This document shows, in pieces, positions 1 to 5,283 of a stretch of 7,167 nucleotides of DNA. Under the pieces are notes generated by a model that had not been told where the DNA came from, did no database searches, and was given only the letters and a program-made list of their open reading frames with translations. Each line of letters starts with the position of its first letter. The first letter of the stretch is position 1. A program made the translations under genes and the position numbers. Source of the DNA: Geoglobus sp. (GTDB lineage: Archaea > Halobacteriota > Archaeoglobi > Archaeoglobales > Archaeoglobaceae); the NCBI GenBank assembly GCA_027016965.1, contig JALURI010000270.1:1-7167 (forward strand), read 5' to 3'.

Positions 1-284
1 GAGAAGAATACAATGTGTATCTCGTTTCGAGAATGTGGACGTTTATCCCAAACCAGATCACGGTTCCCAAAGATGCCAGGATCAATTTCTACATCACAAG
101 TCCTGATGTGGTTCATGGATTTCATATTGTTGGGACAAGTGTTCAAACCATGGTTATCCCCGGTTATGTTACGGTCATTTCTGCAAGGTTCGGTGAAGCA
201 GGAGAGTACTGGATAATATGCAATGAATACTGCGGTCAGGGACACCACATGATGAAGGCAAAACTGATTGTTAAGGAGGTGTGA
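1..284 (+). CDS. cbaB: Heme-copper (cytochrome c) oxidase subunit II, CuA domain, 5'-truncated
   Basis: Partial gene. The reading frame is already open at base 3 and continues off the left edge, so the GTG at 15 and ATG at 13 are not real starts. What remains is the C-terminal cupredoxin domain that binds the binuclear CuA centre, which accepts electrons outside the membrane from a cytochrome c or blue copper protein and passes them to subunit I. Visible ligands are the His of SPDVVHGFH (bases 114-116) and the CNEYCGQGHHMM segment: Cys at 219-221 and 231-233, His at 243-245 and Met at 252-254. The layout resembles the Thermus ba3 subunit II, which is short and has one N-terminal anchor helix; that helix would lie upstream here. 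An extra His directly follows the CuA His. The stop codon is 2 bases before the subunit I ATG. The family call is secure; ba3-type is inferred from resemblance and from the neighbouring subunit I. Confidence 0.93.
   Translation, partial: EEYNVYLVSRMWTFIPNQITVPKDARINFYITSPDVVHGFHIVGTSVQTMVIPGYVTVISARFGEAGEYWIICNEYCGQGHHMMKAKLIVKEV
275..279 (+). promoter_or_regulatory. Shine-Dalgarno site deciding the subunit I start
   Basis: GGAGG (within AAGGAGGTG, 273-281) lies inside the last codons of subunit II. It is 7 bases from the ATG at 287 but only 1 base from the in-frame GTG at 281. Normal spacing therefore favours ATG 287 as the true start of subunit I. Confidence 0.7.
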
Positions 285-286
285 AA

Positions 287-1894
287 ATGAGGAATGATGC
301 CTTTTACATGAAGCTTGGTCTTTCAATCTCATTACTGTCTGTAGGTCTTGGAGCCGTGTTTGGTTTTCTTCAGGTCTGGGAAAGGGTACCCGGAATTAAT
401 ATTATTAAGCCAGAAACCTATTATCTTGCCCTAACAGGACACGGAGTTCTGATGGCTCTTGTCTTCACAACATTCTTTATAATGCCTCTCGGGATCTTTG
501 TTATCAACAGATCTCTCAGATTGAACACATCACCAACTCTGAATCTCCTCGGATTTGGTTTCGCCACACTTGGGACAGCAATGGCTGCACTTACAATTCT
601 TCTCGGCAAGGCAAATGTTCTCTACACCTTTTACCCTCCAATGAAAGCACATCCAGCTTTCTATCTTGGCGCAACCCTTCTCATTGTTGGAACATGGATA
701 TATACCGCCAACATACTTCTGACAGTCAGAAAATGGAGGAGGACTGGTAACGAGGGCAAAAAACTACCTCTTGACGTCTTTGGTCTGGTTGCCACACTGC
801 TCATATGGATTCTCGCCACAGTTGGAGTTGCTGCTGAGGCTCTCTTTCTCCTCATCCCATGGTCTCTCGGCATTTCTCAGCGAATAGATCCGCTTCTTGC
901 AAGAGATCTCTTCTGGTATTTCGGTCACCCTCTGGTCTATTTCTGGCTCCTTCCAGCCTACATTGTCTGGTACACATTCATTCCAAGGCTGTTAAATGTC
1001 AGAATATTCAGTGATACTCTTGCAAGGGTCGTCTTCGCCCTATTCATTCTATTCTCAACTCCAGTCGGATTCCATCACCAGTTCATGGACCCTGGCATAG
1101 AGGCTGGATGGAAGTATCTTCATACAATCACAACCTATGCAGTGTTCATACCGAGTCTCATGACTGCCTTCACAGTAACAGCAACCATGGAGATGGGAGC
1201 CAGATTGAGAGGAGGAAATGGACTTTTCAGCTGGATGCTGAAACTACCATGGAAAAATCCTCTGTTTTCCGCCATAGCCCTGTCAATGATACTCTTTGCT
1301 TTTGGAGGAGCTTCAGGAGCTGTTAACGCAGGTTACAATCTGAATTATGTTATTCACAACACTGCTTGGGTTCCCGGACACTTTCACCTCACGGTTGGTT
1401 CTGCAGTGACTCTGACATTTATGGGCGTAGCATACATTCTTGTTCCGAGGGTGTTTGGTAAGAGACCGTTCAGTGAGAAACTCGCTCTGATACAAATATA
1501 CTCTTGGTTTGTCGGAGTAACGGTATTTTCGTCTTCAATGATGTACATTGGAATTCTTGGATCGCCCAGAAGGACATATGATGTAACCTATTCTCCCGAT
1601 CTCATTTCTCAGTGGTCACCCTACCTTCTTGCCACAGCCATAGGTGGAACAGTCATGCTTGTCAGCATCCTGATGTTCCTGTATGTCATCCTAAGAACAC
1701 TGCTTTCAAAAGAAGTTGTTAGCTATGAGGAGGAATGGGAAAGCACTGATCCTGGAAATCCCGGATTGGTTGACAATCTGCGACTGTTTTTTGCGATCGC
1801 CATCCTGATAATACTTGTTGCCTACGTCCTTCCAACGCTGAACATAATCAGGATGGGATCACCTGGAGCACCACCGGTTCTGCCAACGATATGA
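287..1894 (+). CDS. cbaA: Heme-copper oxidase subunit I, B-type (ba3-like)
   Basis: Catalytic subunit of a terminal oxidase that reduces O2 to water at a high-spin heme/CuB centre and pumps protons across the cytoplasmic membrane. It has 535 residues from ATG 287 and about 13 hydrophobic helices. Ligands are visible in order: His52 in TGHGVL (low-spin heme), His214 and Tyr218 in FGHPLVY (CuB and the cross-linked Tyr), His263-His264 in GFHHQF (CuB), and His365/His367 in VPGHFHL (high-spin and low-spin hemes). The runs STPVGFHHQF, PSLMTAFTV and VIHNTAWVPGHFHL closely resemble the Thermus ba3 enzyme as I recall it, which supports B-type over A-type. Nitric oxide reductases share the six His, but the retained Tyr next to the CuB His argues for an oxidase. 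The start is chosen by the upstream GGAGG; GTG 281 would add two residues. The stop overlaps the next gene by 4 bases (ATGA), so coupled translation is likely. No residue appears to be missing. Confidence 0.96.
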   Translation: MRNDAFYMKLGLSISLLSVGLGAVFGFLQVWERVPGINIIKPETYYLALTGHGVLMALVFTTFFIMPLGIFVINRSLRLNTSPTLNLLGFGFATLGTAMAALTILLGKANVLYTFYPPMKAHPAFYLGATLLIVGTWIYTANILLTVRKWRRTGNEGKKLPLDVFGLVATLLIWILATVGVAAEALFLLIPWSLGISQRIDPLLARDLFWYFGHPLVYFWLLPAYIVWYTFIPRLLNVRIFSDTLARVVFALFILFSTPVGFHHQFMDPGIEAGWKYLHTITTYAVFIPSLMTAFTVTATMEMGARLRGGNGLFSWMLKLPWKNPLFSAIALSMILFAFGGASGAVNAGYNLNYVIHNTAWVPGHFHLTVGSAVTLTFMGVAYILVPRVFGKRPFSEKLALIQIYSWFVGVTVFSSSMMYIGILGSPRRTYDVTYSPDLISQWSPYLLATAIGGTVMLVSILMFLYVILRTLLSKEVVSYEEEWESTDPGNPGLVDNLRLFFAIAILIILVAYVLPTLNIIRMGSPGAPPVLPTI

Positions 1895-2739
1895 CTGCCA
1901 TGAGACAATTAATTCAAATTTTTAAACTTAAAATTGTATTTCTTTTACTTTTTGTTGCGGGGGCATCTTACCTTATTGCCAGCAGGGATACATTCAGAAT
2001 TGACATCCTAATTCTGCTTGTTGTCTCCGGATTTCTCTCTGCTTCCGGTTCCTCGGCTTTAAACAATTACTGGGATAGAGATATTGACAGAATCATGAGA
2101 AGGACGAGTTCCAGACCTCTGCCGGCAGGAGAAATAAATCCCAGATCTGTGCTTTTAATGGGCAGTCTAATGATAATTTCTGGACTTCTGCTTGCAGCAT
2201 GGATAAATCTTATTACGGCACTCTTTGTATTTACGGGCACACTGATATACAGCTGGGTTTACACCGTCATGCTGAAAAGAAGAACAGCTCTTAACATTGT
2301 GATAGGTGGTTTTGCAGGTAGCTGTTCAGTTCTTGCAGGATTTTCAGCGGCGAGTGAATACATGAACATCCAGGGAATTCTGCTCTCACTGCTTATTTTT
2401 CTCTGGACACCCTCTCACTTCTGGAGTTTTGCATTAATGCACAGGGATGACTACAGAAGAGCCAGAATTCCGATGCTTCCTGCAGTGATGAATGAGTTTG
2501 AGTCCAGAAAGTACACAGCTGTCAGCACATTCCTGCTTTTGGTCTTCTCTCTTGTAATTTATCTGTCTGGTTTTGGACTTCTTTATCTCATTATCTCAGT
2601 CTTAGCGGGTCTTTTCATGAGCTATCTTGCTTTAAATGTTCTGAAAACAGGAGAACACGTGAAAGCCCTTTACAAATTTTCAGGAATGTATATCGGGATT
2701 CTTTTTTTCGGAGCATTAATCGATTCACTTATTTTTTAG
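1891..2739 (+). CDS. ctaB: Protoheme IX farnesyltransferase (heme O synthase)
   Basis: Integral membrane prenyltransferase of the UbiA superfamily. It adds a farnesyl (or longer isoprenoid) group to the vinyl side chain of protoheme IX to give heme O, the precursor of heme A, for the oxidase encoded just upstream. It has 282 residues, a normal family length, with about eight or nine hydrophobic segments. The first Asp-rich motif is N58-x3-D62-x3-D66 within ALNNYWDRDID, followed by RRTSSRPLP. Next come KRRTALNIVIGGFAG (129-143) and WTPSHFW (172-178), then the D186-D187-Y188...IPMLP second motif. Two usually conserved prolines differ: WTPSHFW instead of WTPPHFW, and SVLAG where PPLIG-like text is usual. 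The ATG overlaps the subunit I stop (ATGA) with no clear Shine-Dalgarno site; ATG 1900 is an alternative start three codons in. No ctaA/cox15 gene for heme A is present in the window. Confidence 0.94.
   Translation: MTAMRQLIQIFKLKIVFLLLFVAGASYLIASRDTFRIDILILLVVSGFLSASGSSALNNYWDRDIDRIMRRTSSRPLPAGEINPRSVLLMGSLMIISGLLLAAWINLITALFVFTGTLIYSWVYTVMLKRRTALNIVIGGFAGSCSVLAGFSAASEYMNIQGILLSLLIFLWTPSHFWSFALMHRDDYRRARIPMLPAVMNEFESRKYTAVSTFLLLVFSLVIYLSGFGLLYLIISVLAGLFMSYLALNVLKTGEHVKALYKFSGMYIGILFFGALIDSLIF
2702..2737 (+). terminator. T-run termination region at the end of the oxidase operon
   Basis: Two T-runs, T7 at 2702-2708 and T6 at 2732-2737, lie within the last codons of ctaB and at its stop. Archaeal RNA polymerase commonly releases at oligo-U without a hairpin, and the next operon has its own promoter just downstream. 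This is inference from T-content; no stem-loop was seen. Confidence 0.4.
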
Positions 2740-2749
2740 CTAATCTGGT

Positions 2750-2761
2750 TTTCAATTGAAA
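2750..2761. repeat. Perfect 12-bp palindrome TTTCAATTGAAA, candidate operator
   Basis: The 12 bases equal their own reverse complement. The palindrome sits about 20 bp upstream of the TATA-like box of the mazG-like/pncB operon, where archaeal regulators often bind. Its half-site TTTCAA recurs twice more between the TATA box and the start codon. It is A/T-rich, so chance is possible; a regulatory role is inference. Confidence 0.4.
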
Positions 2762-2779
2762 GACATGCAGGGCAAAGAA

Positions 2780-2788
2780 TTATTAAAT
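2780..2788 (+). promoter_or_regulatory. TATA box for the mazG-like/pncB operon (leaderless)
   Basis: TTATTAAAT is centred 25 bp before the GTG at 2809 and is preceded by a purine-rich stretch (CAAAGAA) suitable as a TFB recognition element. With the usual archaeal TATA-to-start-site distance, transcription would begin at or next to the GTG. That fits the lack of any Shine-Dalgarno sequence there. Confidence 0.6.
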
Positions 2789-2791
2789 CGC

Positions 2792-2805
2792 ATTTCAAAT
2801 TTCAA
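2792..2805 (+). repeat. Tandem heptamer ATTTCAA x2 between TATA box and start
   Basis: Two exact adjacent copies of ATTTCAA occupy 2792-2798 and 2799-2805, across the region where polymerase initiates. Each contains the TTTCAA half-site of the palindrome at 2750-2761. A protein bound here would block initiation; this reading is inference. Confidence 0.4.
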
Positions 2806-2808
2806 GCT

Positions 2809-3096
2809 GTGAAAATCTCAGAATTTCAGAATCTCATACGGGAACTTTACTTTGCCAAAGACAGTGAAAGAGGCACAGATAGGACGTTCATCTGGTTTGT
2901 TGAAGAGGTGGGGGAACTTGCAAGGGCTATAAAATCAGGAGAAAACATGGGAGAGGAGTTTGCAGATGTTCTCGCCTGGCTTCTGAGCCTTGCAAATCTA
3001 TGCAATGTTGATGTTGAAAGAGAGGTGAAAGCTAAATATCCCGGACTCTGCATTAAATGTAACTCTAACCCGTGTAACTGTGAAGAGGTGATGTGA
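2809..3096 (+). CDS. MazG-like nucleotide pyrophosphohydrolase with Cys-rich tail
   Basis: Small (95-residue) all-alpha NTP pyrophosphohydrolase of the MazG superfamily, expected to hydrolyse (d)NTPs to NMP and PPi using Mg2+ in the cytoplasm. The metal-binding motif is seen as E32-E33-x2-E36 in WFVEEVGELARAI followed by E50-x2-D53 in EEFADVLAW. The C-terminus adds Cys81-x2-Cys84-x4-Cys89-x-Cys91, which could bind zinc. Such short archaeal MazG proteins act as oligomers; the substrate cannot be read from the sequence. GTG 2809 is the only nearby in-frame start, has no Shine-Dalgarno site, and lies 25 bp after a TATA-like box, so the mRNA is probably leaderless. The stop overlaps the pncB start by one base (TGATG), which places the two genes in one operon. 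The family call is firm; the exact activity (dUTP, house-cleaning or other) is open. Confidence 0.85.
   Translation: MKISEFQNLIRELYFAKDSERGTDRTFIWFVEEVGELARAIKSGENMGEEFADVLAWLLSLANLCNVDVEREVKAKYPGLCIKCNSNPCNCEEVM
3085..3090 (+). promoter_or_regulatory. Shine-Dalgarno site of the nicotinate phosphoribosyltransferase
   Basis: GAGGTG in the last codons of the mazG-like gene is 5 bases before ATG 3096 and only 2 bases before GTG 3093. This favours ATG 3096, although either start is possible and they differ by a single residue. Confidence 0.55.
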
Positions 3097-4250
3097 TGTT
3101 CCTTGTTGTCAGAGATGGGGATATAAAGGCCGGAATTGCAACTGACAAGTATTTTATATGGACTGAAAAAATTCTGAAAGAGAAGGGGGTTAACCCTTAT
3201 GTTATCGCTGAATTCACAGCATCGAGGTGGGGTATATTCTCAGGCTTGAATGATGTTTTAAGGTTGATGGAAGGCAGAGAGGTTGATATTTATGGGATGC
3301 CTGAAGGCACACTTTTCTTTCCCCATGAGCCTGTGATGGTTGTTGCTGGAAAATACCTTGAGTTTGCCAGGTTTGAAACAGCAATACTCGGATTCATATG
3401 CCACTCCTCAGGTATCTCAACAAAAGCCTTCAGAGCAAAGCTTGCTGCTGGAGAGAAACGAATACTGTCCTTCGGGACGAGAAGACAACATCCTGCTCTT
3501 GCTGCAATGATTGAGAGGGCTGCGTGGATTGCAGGTGTTGATGGTGTCAGCAATTACGCTGCTGAGAAATATCTTGGAATTGAAAGCCTTGGAACAATGC
3601 CTCACGCTCTGATAATCTCATTTGGGGATCAGGTAAAAGCTTGGAAAGCCTATCATGAGGTTGTTGATGAAAATGTGCCAAGAACCATGCTTGTTGATAC
3701 TTACTGCGATGAGAAAACTGAAGCAATCAGGGCTGTTGAGAATGTTGAGAGAGTTGATGCTGTAAGACTTGATACTCCAGGCAGCAGGAGGGGTGACATA
3801 AGGAAGATAATTGAGGAAATCAGATGGGAGCTTAAGATAAGAGGAAAGGAAAATGTCAGAATAGTCCTTAGCGGTGGAGTGGACATAGGAGATATTTACA
3901 GCTTAAGAGATACTGTTGACTCGTTTGGGGTTGGTACAAGCATAGCTGGAGCAGGCCCGATAGACTTCTCTATGGATATTGTAGAGAGAGAAGGAGAGTT
4001 TTGCGCTAAGAGAGGGAAGAGGGGTGGATTGAAACAGGTTTACAGAGACTGGGAAAAGCTTGAGGATGAAATGAGACTTTTTAGAGACAGAACTCCAGAA
4101 GGAATGGAGCCGCTTTTGAAAAAATACATGGAGTCTGGCAGGATTGTTCAGGAGACGGATATGGAAGAGTCAAGGAGAATAGCCATAAGACAGATGGAAA
4201 TAATCAGGAAGATCGGTAGAGAGGAGGACTTCATTTTTGATAGGGTCTGA
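3096..4250 (+). CDS. pncB: Nicotinate phosphoribosyltransferase
   Basis: Cytoplasmic enzyme of the Preiss-Handler NAD salvage route. It joins nicotinate to PRPP to give nicotinate mononucleotide and PPi, with ATP hydrolysis. It has 384 residues, matching the short archaeal form. Family signatures are seen in order: FGTRRQHPA (126-134), GTMPH with His170 (the GTxxH motif; probably the region of the phosphorylated His known from bacterial enzymes), VDTYCDE (200-206), RLDTPGSRRGD (224-234), LSGGVD (258-263) and GVGTSIAGAGPIDF (278-291), the phosphate-binding barrel segment. The C-terminal about 70 residues are charged and helical. Only three Cys occur in the whole protein, so there is no zinc knuckle like the one I recall for the Thermoplasma enzyme. 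GTG 3093 is an alternative start. It overlaps the mazG-like stop by one base. Its own stop is one base from the convergent permease stop. Nicotinamide phosphoribosyltransferase is unlikely given the length and motifs. Confidence 0.9.
   Translation: MFLVVRDGDIKAGIATDKYFIWTEKILKEKGVNPYVIAEFTASRWGIFSGLNDVLRLMEGREVDIYGMPEGTLFFPHEPVMVVAGKYLEFARFETAILGFICHSSGISTKAFRAKLAAGEKRILSFGTRRQHPALAAMIERAAWIAGVDGVSNYAAEKYLGIESLGTMPHALIISFGDQVKAWKAYHEVVDENVPRTMLVDTYCDEKTEAIRAVENVERVDAVRLDTPGSRRGDIRKIIEEIRWELKIRGKENVRIVLSGGVDIGDIYSLRDTVDSFGVGTSIAGAGPIDFSMDIVEREGEFCAKRGKRGGLKQVYRDWEKLEDEMRLFRDRTPEGMEPLLKKYMESGRIVQETDMEESRRIAIRQMEIIRKIGREEDFIFDRV
4119..4124 (-). terminator. Possible oligo-U terminator for the permease operon
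   Basis: A6 on the plus strand reads T6 on the minus strand, about 130 bases past the permease stop and inside the pncB coding sequence. It is the first clear T-run I noticed downstream of the permeases. No hairpin is visible, so support is weak. Confidence 0.2.
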
Positions 4251-4251
4251 T

Positions 4252-5283
4252 CTATTCAATCATTTCCCGCTTTTTTGAGAGAAAAACAGCAAGAATAAGT
4301 AAAGAAGCTCCAAGAAATGGGTATGCAAGGAATTCCATGGATGTGAAATAGCTTCCAGCAGAAATTCTCCCTGCAATACCTGCTATCATTGATCTGGAGG
4401 TAAAAGATGCTGTTACAACTGAAACAGATATAATTGAGAACACAAGCTGACTTCTTTCTCTGTCTTTGAAAACGAGAGATGATATTGAACCCAGAGAGGA
4501 GAATATCATCGAGACAGAAACTGAAAGAATCAGGATCATGGCAGGATTATTAATTCCCACGTTGATGTAAACAAGAGCTATCCAGATAACAGACAGAATT
4601 GTTGAAATCAGCAGAGAAACAAAGATCTTTGACGAGATGAATTCAGAACTGCTCAGTGGAGTTGAGAGAATCACCTCATATGTTTTTGTCTCGTACTCCT
4701 CGCTCATCAGATCAATTACAAGCCCACCGGAAATTATGGCTGTCGTTATGATCAGGAGGGGAATTAGAACTGCATAGATAAATCTGAAAGTGATGGATGA
4801 CCCTTCCTGTATTTCGGTTCTTCCAAAATCTGTATCATAAAATTCAAATCCGTGGTCTGAGGGGATACCGTTCATTTCTCTGAGTCTCTTCTGGTATTCT
4901 TTGAGTATCTCTTTAATCCTGGATGATGCTATAATTCCTGTTATCTCATCCTCTGGGAGATAAACTGTTACGAAATTAATGGAGGATACGTTCTCCTTTG
5001 GTAAATATATCAGGGCATCTATCTTCCCGCTATAAAAATCATTCAACCCCTCTTCCAGGCTCTGGTATCTCACATCTGCTCCTGACATTTGGAGAACAGG
5101 ACAGTTACCTGCAACTCCAATCTTAACTCCTGAAAGAGCTATGAAATCTGGCTTGTAGAGCACGAGAAGTCCAAATGTGATTATAGACGAAAACGAGGCG
5201 ATGAAGATAAGGATTGTTATTGCTGACATTATCGTTCTTTCCCTCGCTATCATTTTCAGATCCTTCATTATCATTGCCTTCAT
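4252..5283 (-). CDS. ABC-2 type transporter permease (NatB-like)
   Basis: Membrane subunit of an ABC exporter, 343 residues. Layout: one N-terminal helix (about 18-43); an extracytoplasmic domain (about 44-165) with the family pattern of a short Rossmann-like start (VKIGVAGN, 53-60) and the segment SLEEGLNDFYSGKIDALIYLP (split here at 75-85 and 86-95); then about five helices (166-190, 216-241, 247-270, 279-298, 318-335). The cytoplasmic loop after the second helix has SEEYETKTYEVILSTPLS (194-211), the coupling-type sequence typical of these permeases. The ectodomain and loop parallel those of the upstream permease, so the two probably form a heterodimer with the ATPase at 6979. ATG 5283 overlaps the upstream stop (ATGA), with GGTGA 7 bases before it; internal ATGs at codons 4 and 6 are weaker. 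The substrate is unknown: Na+, peptide and drug export are all compatible. The stop is one base from the pncB stop on the other strand. Confidence 0.85.
   Translation of the reverse strand: MKAMIMKDLKMIARERTIMSAITILIFIASFSSIITFGLLVLYKPDFIALSGVKIGVAGNCPVLQMSGADVRYQSLEEGLNDFYSGKIDALIYLPKENVSSINFVTVYLPEDEITGIIASSRIKEILKEYQKRLREMNGIPSDHGFEFYDTDFGRTEIQEGSSITFRFIYAVLIPLLIITTAIISGGLVIDLMSEEYETKTYEVILSTPLSSSEFISSKIFVSLLISTILSVIWIALVYINVGINNPAMILILSVSVSMIFSSLGSISSLVFKDRERSQLVFSIISVSVVTASFTSRSMIAGIAGRISAGSYFTSMEFLAYPFLGASLLILAVFLSKKREMIE
4271..4276 (+). terminator. Oligo-T terminator for the mazG-like/pncB operon
   Basis: T6 begins 21 bases after the pncB stop, inside the 3' end of the convergent permease gene, where it encodes a Lys-Lys pair on the minus strand. 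There is no free intergenic space, so any signal must lie in the opposing gene. The role is inferred from T-run position only. Confidence 0.4.

Noticed and set aside
15..17. GTG 15 as the true start of subunit II
   Set aside because: The frame is open to the window edge and the protein would lack its membrane anchor; the gene is simply cut.
13..216. Plus-strand reading frame starting at ATG 13
   Set aside because: It is out of frame with the CuA domain of subunit II, whose ligands are all in the other frame.
281..286. GTG 281 as the start of subunit I
   Set aside because: Only 1 base from the GGAGG; ATG 287 has normal spacing.
421..873. Two minus-strand open frames inside subunit I
   Set aside because: Antisense shadows of a fully conserved gene; Arg/Pro-rich with no recognisable motif or promoter.
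287..1894. Subunit I as a nitric oxide reductase (NorB)
   Set aside because: The Tyr four residues after the CuB His is present, and the overall text matches B-type oxidases; a CuA subunit and CtaB are also adjacent.
3290..3886. Three minus-strand open frames inside pncB
   Set aside because: Antisense shadows of conserved motifs; no start signals of their own.
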